Below are positions 15,670-21,582 of a DNA stretch of 21,582 nt, piece by piece. The notes below the pieces were generated by a model, which worked only from the letters and a program-made list of their open reading frames with translations, searched no databases and was not told the DNA's origin. Origin of the DNA: JBEKZQ01 sp049509675 (GTDB lineage Bacteria; Planctomycetota; Planctomycetia; Pirellulales; Thermoguttaceae); the NCBI GenBank assembly GCA_049509675.1, contig JBEKZQ010000051.1, positions 1-21,582 on the forward strand, read 5' to 3'. Numbering within the stretch: the stretch's first letter is position 1; each line of letters starts with the position of its first letter. Made by a program: the position numbers and the translations under genes.

Positions 15670-16154
15670 TGCGAATCGCCGTCGGCACCGATCATCGTGG
15701 CTTTCCGTTGCGTGCAAAAGTGATCGACTTGTTGCAGCGCCTGGGGCATGAAGTGGAAGACTCGGGCACGTATTCGGGCGAGGCGGTCGACTATCCGGAC
15801 ATTGCGGCCCGCGTGGCCCGGAAAGTCAGCCAGGGGAGTGTCGATCGCGGGATCTTGATCTGCGGCACCGGCCTGGGGATGTGCATTGCGGCCAACAAAT
15901 TTCCGCGCGTGCGCGCGGCCCCTTGTCACGACGACTTGACCGCCGAGATGAGCCGGCGGCACAACGATTCCAACATCCTCTGTCTCTCGGCCGACCTGCT
16001 GGGCGAACGGTTGATCGATCGCATGATCGAACTGTGGCTTTCCACGCCGTTTGAAGGCGGCCGCCACGCCCGCCGCGTGCAGGAGATTCTGGACCTGGAG
16101 CGCGAGGTCGAGCAACAGCGACCCGGCCCGGCGGAAGGGACCAGCGAGGGATGA
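15669..16154 (+). CDS. rpiB: Ribose-5-phosphate isomerase B / sugar-phosphate isomerase
   Basis: 161 aa of the RpiB/LacAB family, interconverting ribose 5-phosphate and ribulose 5-phosphate in the pentose phosphate pathway. Landmarks are GTDHRGF (H9), DYPD, GILICGTGLGMCIAANK with the catalytic Cys at 65 and T67, VRAAPCHD, and RRHNDSNILCLSADLLG with H98. The Cys marks it as isomerase B-type. Its ATG overlaps the preceding stop (TGATG), so it is translationally coupled to the fusion gene and has no SD of its own. The acidic, Glu/Gln-rich tail after residue 145 is variable in the family. Confidence 0.92.
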   Translation: MRIAVGTDHRGFPLRAKVIDLLQRLGHEVEDSGTYSGEAVDYPDIAARVARKVSQGSVDRGILICGTGLGMCIAANKFPRVRAAPCHDDLTAEMSRRHNDSNILCLSADLLGERLIDRMIELWLSTPFEGGRHARRVQEILDLEREVEQQRPGPAEGTSEG

Positions 16155-16196
16155 GCAACCGGCGCGGGCCGAAAGCCCGGAAGCCGAAGGAAGCGA

Positions 16197-16370
16197 GGAG
16201 ATCACGAGAGCCCGAAGAGACGAAAGCCCGAAAAAAAGCACGCGGATGGAGAGTTGAGAGCAGTCTGCTTGCTCCTCTGTTATCCGTGAAATCCGCGTAA
16301 TCCGTGGTTCTTTTTTGGCCATTTCGCCGACTCCTTTCGGGTTTTCGTCCTTTCGGGATTTCGTGATTCC
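16197..16370. repeat. Nested composite inverted repeat, CGAAAG-word family
   Basis: Outer arms 16197-16233 (with ATCACGAGAGCCCGAAG) and 16335-16370 (ending TTTCGTGATTCC) are imperfect reverse complements of about 36 bp. Inside, CGCGGAT (16241-16247) faces ATCCGCG (16291-16297), and further ATCCGTG words follow. It appears to be one element inside another and shares words with 13596-13774. Confidence 0.75.
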
Positions 16371-16487
16371 TTGCCTGCAGCTTGCCACAGCGGCGCGCGG
16401 CGCGTCAATCTGGCACGGTCGTAGCGTTCCTAGCGTCGGCCGGAAGCGCAAACTGCGCTGGGCGGCCATTTTGCCTGTTCTCAACGC

Positions 16488-16517
16488 TTGCCAAATCCGC
16501 ACCCGGCTTGCTACAGT
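16488..16517 (+). promoter_or_regulatory. Possible promoter for the gene at 16566
   Basis: TTGCCA (16488-16493), an 18-bp spacer and TACAGT (16512-16517) lie about 48 bp before the start codon. The match is moderate. Confidence 0.35.
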
Positions 16518-16565
16518 GGAGGACGTGGCAAGGAACGATTGGCAAAGCAGAAGGCAGGGGCATCC

Positions 16566-17141
16566 ATGCACAGTTTCCGTCGCCCTCGACCCGACGAGGT
16601 CGAACAGCTATTGCGAAACGCCGAATTGCGCGACGAGTTGGAACGGTACTTCGATGAATCGATCACCCGGGTCAACGTGCAGCACTTGAGCCTGGCGGCC
16701 GAGAACGACTTCCTGGCCTGTATGCTGGCCTGGGAACAGGCCCCGGTACTGCCCGTCTACCGCTGGTTCGATCCCGAGTTGCGTCTGCCGCGGCCGGAGT
16801 CGCTGAGCGATACGGCCCTGCGCGAGATCCTCGGCGAAGTCATCGACAAGCTGTTTTACAAACGGATCGTGCTGGACTTCACCGGGCACCTCAGCGATCG
16901 GGAGCTATACTGCCTCGTCTATCGCGACATCCTGCCCGCGCGGGAAAAGAAGATCGATTCCCCGGCCGGTTATCTGCATTGGGATTGCACGGGTCCCAGC
17001 GGCGATCCGGAGGTGTGGCTGACGTATTATGCCAGCGAGGAAGAGCGGGAGGAGTGGGCCGACAGTTATCAGCAGCCGCTGCCGCCGCGCGCCCCGCTGC
17101 CGTATCCGCGCACGCTGCCGCATGAGCCGGAGCGGGAATAG
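16566..17141 (+). CDS. Conserved-looking cytoplasmic protein of unknown function
   Basis: 191 aa with no signal peptide or membrane segment. The ATG at 16566 follows an AGGGG-type SD; an in-frame ATG at 16488 overlaps the candidate promoter. Visible features: a charged helical start (PDEVEQLLRNAELRDELERY), a central block LAAENDFLACMLAWEQAPVLP with YRWFDPELRLP, a helix LREILGEVIDKLFYKRIVLDF, and SDRELYCLVYRDILPAREKK. The C-terminal 40 residues are acidic then Pro-rich. I do not recognise the family; the even codon use and strong hydrophobic pattern argue that it is a real gene. It is alone on its strand between two palindromic elements, so context gives no clue. Confidence 0.75.
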   Translation: MHSFRRPRPDEVEQLLRNAELRDELERYFDESITRVNVQHLSLAAENDFLACMLAWEQAPVLPVYRWFDPELRLPRPESLSDTALREILGEVIDKLFYKRIVLDFTGHLSDRELYCLVYRDILPAREKKIDSPAGYLHWDCTGPSGDPEVWLTYYASEEEREEWADSYQQPLPPRAPLPYPRTLPHEPERE

Positions 17142-17149
17142 AGAAGGCA

Positions 17150-17240
17150 AGGGATTAGGGATTAGGAATGAGGGATTAGCCCCAAGCCGGTGGAGGCCGG
17201 GACCGGGGCGTCCGCCTCTAATTCCCAATCCCTAATCCCT
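17150..17240. repeat. Inverted repeat, GGGATTA-word family (copy 2, opposite orientation)
   Basis: AGGGATTAGGGATTAGGAAT (17150-17169) pairs with ATTCCCAATCCCTAATCCCT (17221-17240) at 19 of 20 positions. Read on the minus strand, its loop carries TTAGAGGC, GACGCCC and GGCCTCCA in the same order as the hypD-hypE element. It fills the gap between two convergent genes. Confidence 0.88.
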
Positions 17241-17249
17241 CCTCCGGCA

Positions 17250-18398
17250 TCAGCCCAAGATCCGTTTCCAACGATCGCGGTTCCAGGCGATTTTTTCGGC
17301 CTGCGTCATTTTCGAGAAGTCGGGCTCTCCGCTGTTCTGGGCCGGCCGGGGCGAGACTTTTTCGGCCTGCGCGCCGCCGTAGGCCGCGGCCCGCGCGCTC
17401 GGACGCAAATCTTCCTCCAACGGACGATACGGGCGGAGGTTCAGCCGGGCCAGGGCCGCGTGGTAGGAGCGGACCGCCTCGGCCGGCAGCAACAGGCCGT
17501 CGGCCAGGCCGCGCAGATGCTCGATGAACGTGGGCTGATGCTCGGCGTTGTTGATCATGCGGCCGTAGAGGGCCACGCGGGCGCCGTACTTCTTGGCCTC
17601 CCATAACTGCTGGAAGGCGTCCAACGTGGTGCCCGACGCCCCGCCCAGGATGCCGACCACCAACCGCGAGTCATACGAGACGAGTTGTTCCATGGCGGCC
17701 GGGCCGTGATAAACCACTTTGAGGAACAGCGGCCGCTCTGCACCTGCCACGCCGGCCAGGGCCCGCACGATCATGTCGTTGATGAAACGGCCCAGGTCCG
17801 GCACGGGCGATTGCAAAGCGTTGGGGTCGAAGACTTCGAGAAAATGCCGGAAACCCTTGGCGGCCGCCTCCTGGCGAAATGTCTGGTACTCGCTCAGGGT
17901 GCGATGATCCAACGCCAGATCGTTGTTGAAGGTGACCGAGTACAACCCGAGGTCGGCCCCCAGCGTGCGTTGTTGCGGCTCACAGGCGGGCTTGCCGCAC
18001 ATCGCCTGATCGAGCGAGGCGGAGCGGAACGGCCGGGCCGGCTCCCGGAGGTAGCTGCCGCCTTGCGCCGCCCAGATGTCCGTGGTGTCGTTGGCGCGGA
18101 TGGCCGGCGTCACGTGGCTGGAGTCGAACAGCCGCTCGTGGATCGTAAGCCGCTCATTGGTGCTGGCGCTCATGAGCATGATATCGACCAGGCCCTGCCG
18201 CACATTTTGGCGGATGATCTCGCGGTACTGATCCAAGGAGCGAAAGGATCCCTCCCGGGCGTGATGTTCCGGGCTGCGCCCCGGCGCGGCGATGCCGAAG
18301 GCCATGTCGGCATCCTTGGCGTCGGCGAGGATGAAGTCCGGGCACGAGGAATCGGCCAGGATGCGGGCGAGTTTGGCGTCGAGCGATTTTTGCACCAT
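17250..18398 (-). CDS. Class I aldolase-like (DeoC/FbaB/LacD-type) TIM-barrel protein
   Basis: 382 aa from the ATG at 18398; a longer frame would begin inside the palindromic element. The barrel-like alternation includes DFILADAKDADMAFGI, VDIMLMSASTNE, LGLYSVTFNNDLALDH, FRHFLEVFDPNAL, RPLFLKVVYHG and SRLVVGILGGASGTTLDAF. K227 in FLKVVY sits where DeoC/FbaB/LacD-type aldolases place the Schiff-base Lys, followed by a Gly-rich phosphate-binding-type loop (GGASGTT). This suggests an aldolase acting on a sugar phosphate, but the substrate cannot be inferred. The C-terminal 60 residues (PSARAAAYGGAQAEKVSPRP, then KMTQAEKIAWNRDRWKRILG) are an extra linker and basic helix. TATACT lies 8-13 bases before the ATG, and the SD is weak. 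Confidence 0.6.
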   Translation of the reverse strand: MVQKSLDAKLARILADSSCPDFILADAKDADMAFGIAAPGRSPEHHAREGSFRSLDQYREIIRQNVRQGLVDIMLMSASTNERLTIHERLFDSSHVTPAIRANDTTDIWAAQGGSYLREPARPFRSASLDQAMCGKPACEPQQRTLGADLGLYSVTFNNDLALDHRTLSEYQTFRQEAAAKGFRHFLEVFDPNALQSPVPDLGRFINDMIVRALAGVAGAERPLFLKVVYHGPAAMEQLVSYDSRLVVGILGGASGTTLDAFQQLWEAKKYGARVALYGRMINNAEHQPTFIEHLRGLADGLLLPAEAVRSYHAALARLNLRPYRPLEEDLRPSARAAAYGGAQAEKVSPRPAQNSGEPDFSKMTQAEKIAWNRDRWKRILG

Positions 18399-18449
18399 AC
18401 TCTCAAGTATAGTTTCTACGGCGGCGCCGGGGGAGGGATTCGGGGGGAA

Positions 18450-18525
18450 GGGGTCAAGTCCATGTTTTCGGTCGTGAGTCCGGCCAAATGGCAATGCCTA
18501 TCAGCCGAAAAATGGACCAGACCCC
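18450..18525. repeat. Inverted repeat, GGGGTC..TTTTCGG family
   Basis: The left arm 18450-18471 (GGGGTCAAGTCC, then ATGTTTTCGG) faces 18505-18525 (CCGAAAAATGG, then ACCAGACCCC), with two mismatches and one indel. It lies between divergent genes and closely resembles 14393-14466. Confidence 0.8.
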
Positions 18526-18587
18526 GGACTTTGCCGTTCTCCCGGGCACCCCGGCGGGTACTATGGCAAAATCCCCCCTGCGCGCTC

Positions 18588-18593
18588 TATAAT
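18588..18593 (+). promoter_or_regulatory. Consensus -10 box placed for a leaderless transcript
   Basis: TATAAT spans positions -12 to -7 relative to the A of the ATG at 18600, so transcription would begin at or next to the start codon. No SD exists upstream. A -35 near 18565 is poor. Confidence 0.45.
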
Positions 18594-18599
18594 CGGTAT

Positions 18600-19022
18600 A
18601 TGCCCGCCAAGTACCGCCAATCCGATTTGGAAGCCTACCTCGACGAGGCCCTGCCGGTCGAGGAGATGGCCCAGATCGAACAGGCGCTGCGCGGCGATCG
18701 CGAGCTCCGCAGCCGGCTGGCGGTGTTGCAGGGACGGCGCAACGCGGGCGTACACAGCCTGGGCGAGATCTGGCGCAACCATCGCTTGAGCTGCCCGTCG
18801 CGGCAGCAGTTGGGCAGTTTGCTGCTGGACGTGTTGCCGCAAGACCTGGGTCGCTACCTTACGTTCCATCTGGAAGTCGTCGGCTGCCGCTATTGCCAGG
18901 CGAATCTGGCGGATCTGAAAGAGCAACAAGCCGCCGGCGCGCAGGCCGAGAGCCGCCGCCGCAAGTATTTTCAATCCAGCGCGGGGTATCTCCGCAGTAG
19001 TGCGAAGGAACACAACCCCTAG
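18600..19022 (+). CDS. Small anti-sigma-like zinc-finger protein
   Basis: 140 aa. The N-terminal YLDEALPVEEMAQIEQALRG and DRELRSRLAVLQ resemble the opening helices of anti-sigma factors and zf-HC2 proteins. C65 and then H90-x5-C96-x2-C99 (FHLEVVGCRYC) approximate the H-C-C zinc cluster of that family, with H-x5-C instead of the usual H-x3-C. The C-terminal tail is Gln/Arg/Lys-rich and there is no membrane segment, so it would be soluble. No sigma factor gene is adjacent, so the partner is unknown. It is separated by 12 bp from the phosphoesterase gene downstream and probably co-transcribed. ATG choice follows the -10 box and the start of the helical domain. Confidence 0.6.
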   Translation: MPAKYRQSDLEAYLDEALPVEEMAQIEQALRGDRELRSRLAVLQGRRNAGVHSLGEIWRNHRLSCPSRQQLGSLLLDVLPQDLGRYLTFHLEVVGCRYCQANLADLKEQQAAGAQAESRRRKYFQSSAGYLRSSAKEHNP

Positions 19023-19034
19023 GAGTCGCTCGTC

Positions 19035-19952
19035 ATGCCGATCCACATACCACCCATTTCCCGGCGTCGTTTCCTGGCCGGCTCGCTGGCCGCCGGGGCC
19101 GGTTGCCTGTTTTCGCCGCTGCTGCCGGCTTCGGAAGTGGCCGTCGACCCGAACCGTTGGGCACTACTGGCCGACATCCACATTTGGCAACAGCGGCACG
19201 GCGTTCACGGGGGCGTCAAGCCGGCCGATAATCTGGCGCAGGCCGTGGCCGAGATCGTGGCCCTGCGACCGCGTCCGGCGGGCATGATCGTCGCCGGAGA
19301 CTGCGCGTTTCACGAGGGTCGTGCGGCCGACTATGCCGTGCTGGCCGACCTGGTGCGGCCGATCCGCGAGGCGGGCATCCATATCCATTTCGTGTTGGGC
19401 AACCACGACCACCGCAAGACGTTTTGGGCCGCCTTCCCCGACGTCAAGCCGCGCCCGGCCGCCGTGCCCGACAAACACACGGCGATCGTGGAAACGCCTC
19501 GCGCCCGTTGGCTGTTGCTCGACTCTCTGCACAAGACGAACGACTCGCCGGGCTGGCTGGGCAAACCGCAACTGGACTGGCTGGCCAAGACGCTCGACGC
19601 CCGGCCCGATCGACCGGCGCTGGTGGTGGCGCATCACAATCCCGATTATCTGCACCTGTTCAAGGGTCTGCAGGACGTGGGGGAGTTGGTCGGCGTGATG
19701 GCGCCGCGGAACCAGGCCAAGGCCTATGTTTTCGGTCACAGTCACGCCTGGTCGCTCTTTGCCGATCAGCAGATCCACATGGTCAATCTGCCGGCCGTTG
19801 CGTGGCTGTTCGACAAGGCCCAGGTTCGCGGTTGGATCGACTGCCGCCTTCTGCCCCGCGGCGCCGCGCTGACGATGCAGGCCCTGGACAAGAAGGATCG
19901 CCGGCACGGCCGACAGGTGGAGTTGGCGTGGCGGGTGGCCGATGATGCATGA
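19035..19952 (+). CDS. Tat-exported calcineurin-like metallophosphoesterase
   Basis: 305 aa with a twin-arginine signal: ISRRRFLAGSLAAGAGCLF. The metallophosphoesterase motifs are complete: D47-I-H49, GD at 88-89, GNHDH with N123 and H124, H200 in VVAHHNPD, and GHSH (234-237). The enzyme would bind two metal ions and hydrolyse a phosphoester outside the cytoplasmic membrane; the substrate is not inferable. An AGGAG nine bases before the ATG supports the start. It overlaps the next gene by four bases (ATGA), so an operon with the NHL lipoprotein is likely. Confidence 0.88.
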   Translation: MPIHIPPISRRRFLAGSLAAGAGCLFSPLLPASEVAVDPNRWALLADIHIWQQRHGVHGGVKPADNLAQAVAEIVALRPRPAGMIVAGDCAFHEGRAADYAVLADLVRPIREAGIHIHFVLGNHDHRKTFWAAFPDVKPRPAAVPDKHTAIVETPRARWLLLDSLHKTNDSPGWLGKPQLDWLAKTLDARPDRPALVVAHHNPDYLHLFKGLQDVGELVGVMAPRNQAKAYVFGHSHAWSLFADQQIHMVNLPAVAWLFDKAQVRGWIDCRLLPRGAALTMQALDKKDRRHGRQVELAWRVADDA

Positions 19953-20881
19953 TGCGTACTATGAAACGGCACGCTGTTCCCATCGTGGCCTTGTGCGTGG
20001 TGCTGCTGGCCGGCTGCGATGAAGACCGCGCCAGCGTCGGACGTCTCCGGGCCGTTTGGGGTCGCCGCGGCATCTCGGACGGGCGGCTGCAAAAGCCGCG
20101 GGCCATCGCCATTGATCGCCAGGATCAACTGTACATCGTCGACATGACGGCCCGCATCCAGGTCTTCACCACCGAGGGCAGGTTCTTGCGTCAATGGCAG
20201 ACGCCGGAGCATCAGTTCGGCCGTCCTACGGGTCTGGCGATCGGCAACGACGGCAACCTGCTGGTGGCCGACACCCATTATTACCGCGTGCTGATCTACT
20301 CGCCCGCCGGGAAATTGCTGCGGACCCTGGGCGGCGTCAAGGGCCAGAAGCCGGGCCAGTTCGGCCTGGTGACCGGCGTGGCCCAGGATCGACAGAACAA
20401 CTATTACGTTTCCGAGTACGGCGAGTACGATCGCATCCAGAAATTCACGTTCGAAGGCCGGTTCATTCGGCAATGGGGCGGCCACGGTTCCGAGCCCGGG
20501 CAGTTCATCCGCCCGCAAAAAATAGTCTTCGACGAGCAGCAGCACCTGTGGGTCACCGACGCCTGCAATCACCGCATCCAGGTCTTCGACACCGACGGAA
20601 AACTGCTCCTGCATTGGGGGAGCCAGGGCGCAGGGCCCGGCGAGTTGTATTATCCCTACGATCTGGCGTTGGGCCCGGGGCAAACGCTGTACGTGTGCGA
20701 GTTCGGCAACCATCGCGTGCAGAAGTTCAGCCGCGACGGCCGCTCGCTGGGCTGTTGGGGGAGCGAGGGCCGCGACGAAGGCCAACTCTTCAATCCCTGG
20801 GGCCTGGTGCGCGACAGCCGCGGCCGGCTGCACGTATTGGATACCAACAACCATCGAGTACAATGCGTGCAAATGGAGTGA
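19949..20881 (+). CDS. NHL-repeat lipoprotein
   Basis: 310 aa with a lipoprotein signal (MKRHAVPIVALCVVLLAGC, lipobox LLAGC, Cys at 23), so it is membrane-anchored and faces the periplasm. The mature protein is six NHL repeats forming a propeller, e.g. KPRAIAIDRQDQLYIVD, GRPTGLAIGNDGNLLVADTH, CNHRIQVFDTDGKLLLHWG and FGNHRVQKFSRDGRSLGCWG. NHL propellers bind proteins or sugars, and no catalytic residues were seen. The start overlaps the phosphoesterase stop, showing translational coupling. The final base of the stop is also the first base of the following palindromic element. Confidence 0.88.
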   Translation: MMRTMKRHAVPIVALCVVLLAGCDEDRASVGRLRAVWGRRGISDGRLQKPRAIAIDRQDQLYIVDMTARIQVFTTEGRFLRQWQTPEHQFGRPTGLAIGNDGNLLVADTHYYRVLIYSPAGKLLRTLGGVKGQKPGQFGLVTGVAQDRQNNYYVSEYGEYDRIQKFTFEGRFIRQWGGHGSEPGQFIRPQKIVFDEQQHLWVTDACNHRIQVFDTDGKLLLHWGSQGAGPGELYYPYDLALGPGQTLYVCEFGNHRVQKFSRDGRSLGCWGSEGRDEGQLFNPWGLVRDSRGRLHVLDTNNHRVQCVQME

Positions 20882-20960
20882 GTTTTCAGTTTTCAGTTGG
20901 GCAGTTGAAGGGTCTTTCTGGGGCTCGTACTGAAAACTGAACACTGAAAACTTCAAACTG
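20881..20960. repeat. Inverted repeat, TTTTCAG-word family (copy 3)
   Basis: TCAGTTTTCAGT (20886-20897) pairs with ACTGAAAACTGA (20929-20940); further words run from 20881 and to CTTCAAACTG at 20951-20960. It fills the NHL-VWA gap: the stop ends at 20881 and the next ATG is at 20963. Confidence 0.85.
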
Positions 20961-20962
20961 CA

Positions 20963-21582
20963 ATGTACCACCTGAGCTTCCAATCCCCTTGGTATCTGCT
21001 GGCGTTGCTGGTGCTGATCCCGGCCGCGTGGTGGTTCGGCTTTCGCACCCTGGCCGCGCTGGGATACCGTCGCTGGCCGGCCCTGATCCTCCGCAGCCTG
21101 GTCCTGGCCTTGCTGATTCTGGCGGTGGCCGAAGTGCAGATCATCCGCTCGAGCGACCGCCTGACGGTGGTGTTTCTGCTGGACCAATCGCTGAGCATTC
21201 CGGCCGCCCAGCGGCGGGCCGAGATCGACTACGTGAATGCCGAGGTGCGGAAGCATCGCAAGCGCGACGATCGGGTGGGAGTGATCGTCTTCGGGCGCGA
21301 CGCGGCCATCGAGATCCCCCCCTTCGACGACGACGTGCAACTGCCGGCGGCCATCGAAAGCCAACTCGATCCGGAATATACGAACCTGGCCGCGGCGATG
21401 AAGCTGGCCGAGGCCTCGTTCCCCGAGGACGCGGCCAAGCGGATTGTCCTGGTCAGCGACGGCAACCAGAACCAGGGCAATGCCCTGGAGCAGGCCCAAT
21501 CGCTCTCGGCCGCCGGCGTCGGCATCGACGTCGTGCCGGTGCGCTACACGAGCCGCGCCGAAGTGGCCGTCGAAAGGGTCAT
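20963..21582 (+). CDS. Membrane-anchored VWA-domain protein (3' part beyond window)
   Basis: 206 residues are visible before the window ends. Two membrane segments open the protein (YLLALLVLIPAAWWFGF and LILRSLVLALLILAVAEVQI). Then comes a von Willebrand factor A domain with a complete MIDAS metal site: D74-Q-S76-L-S78, T140 and D166-G (VSDGN). The layout resembles BatA/Aer-type and glutamine-amidotransferase-like VWA proteins common in planctomycetes, which mediate protein contacts at the membrane; the full domain set cannot be judged. The ATG sits two bases past a palindromic element, with no SD. It is probably read with the upstream zinc protein, phosphoesterase and NHL genes. Confidence 0.85.
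   Translation, partial: MYHLSFQSPWYLLALLVLIPAAWWFGFRTLAALGYRRWPALILRSLVLALLILAVAEVQIIRSSDRLTVVFLLDQSLSIPAAQRRAEIDYVNAEVRKHRKRDDRVGVIVFGRDAAIEIPPFDDDVQLPAAIESQLDPEYTNLAAAMKLAEASFPEDAAKRIVLVSDGNQNQGNALEQAQSLSAAGVGIDVVPVRYTSRAEVAVERV

Larger units (their letters stand above)
16155..16565. other. Repeat-filled intergenic region, 411 bp
   Basis: After rpiB the sequence passes through a GGGC/GCCC hairpin near 16166-16178, then the nested composite inverted repeat at 16197-16370, then a stretch with nothing recognisable until the candidate promoter at 16488-16517. No gene of either strand looks real here; the minus-strand open frame is repeat-derived. Confidence 0.7.

Noticed and set aside
15639..16571. 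Minus-strand open frame over rpiB and the following gap
   Set aside because: Its distinctive peptides (ITKSRKDENPKG, RITRISRITEE) are translations of the inverted repeat, and the rest is antisense to rpiB.
18399..18494. Extended N terminus for the aldolase-like gene
   Set aside because: The extension begins within the palindromic element and has no barrel-like sequence.
4855..18525. Rho-independent terminators at the inverted repeats
   Set aside because: None has the T-run expected after the stem, loops are often long, and several lie inside operons or inside hypF.
11164..20960. CRISPR array
   Set aside because: Repeated words are contiguous or inverted, without regular unique spacers, and no cas gene is present.
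19766..21499. Long minus-strand open frame (577 codons) over the phosphoesterase, NHL and VWA genes
   Set aside because: The plus-strand genes have clear motifs; this frame has none and reads through the palindromic element as a peptide.
1..21582. tRNA, rRNA or riboswitch
   Set aside because: No cloverleaf, rRNA segment or known riboswitch core was recognised by eye; a covariance-model search would be needed to exclude them firmly.

Overview
The window is 21.6 kb of GC-rich bacterial DNA that most resembles a planctomycete, probably Pirellulales-like. That placement is inferred from gene content and style: a giant secreted autotransporter-repeat protein, a secreted PQQ-type propeller, a Tat-exported phosphoesterase, NHL and VWA envelope proteins, and many SD-poor starts. 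No rRNA or other phylogenetic marker is present, so it stays an inference.

Layout. 1-3796 (minus): a very long secreted beta-strand-repeat protein, split by a frameshift near 2940 and running off the left edge. 4123-5631 (plus): APS kinase (cysC) and two small BON-domain paralogues. 5718-8194 (minus): a secreted PQQ-like propeller, then an AT-richer gene that looks like a PD-(D/E)XK nuclease joined to an EVE-like domain. 8435-13551 (plus): hypF-hypC-hypD-hypE, which build the Fe(CN)2CO centre of [NiFe] hydrogenases; no hydrogenase subunit, hypA or hypB is visible. 13919-14233 (minus): a small secreted protein. 14503-16154 (plus): a Sua5/TsaC domain fused to a YwlE-type phosphatase, overlapping rpiB; this matches the ywlC-ywlE-ywlF order of Bacillus. 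16566-17141 (plus): a conserved protein of unknown role. 17250-18398 (minus): an aldolase-like TIM-barrel protein. 18600-21582 (plus): a small anti-sigma-like zinc protein, a Tat metallophosphoesterase, an NHL-repeat lipoprotein and the start of a membrane VWA protein.

The least ordinary signal is in the gaps. At least thirteen inverted-repeat elements of several families occupy almost every intergenic space after 4.7 kb. Several arms are runs of 7-base words (TTTTCAG, GGGATTA and TCGAGGG types) facing their reverse complement. Some elements touch the stop codon on one side and lie a few bases from the start codon on the other, so they form nearly the whole hypC-hypD, hypD-hypE and NHL-VWA junctions. 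One 45-bp element lies in frame inside hypF. Another consists of 26-bp perfect inverted repeats around the N-terminal remnant of a GxxExxY-family gene, with the 3' end of hypE repeated on its far side. The 3' end of cysC is likewise duplicated beside an element. This looks like a dispersed, probably mobile palindrome system that has shaped operon junctions and one protein.

Limits: everything was read by eye. Family names rest on remembered motifs, and start sites, promoters and the frameshift are unverified.
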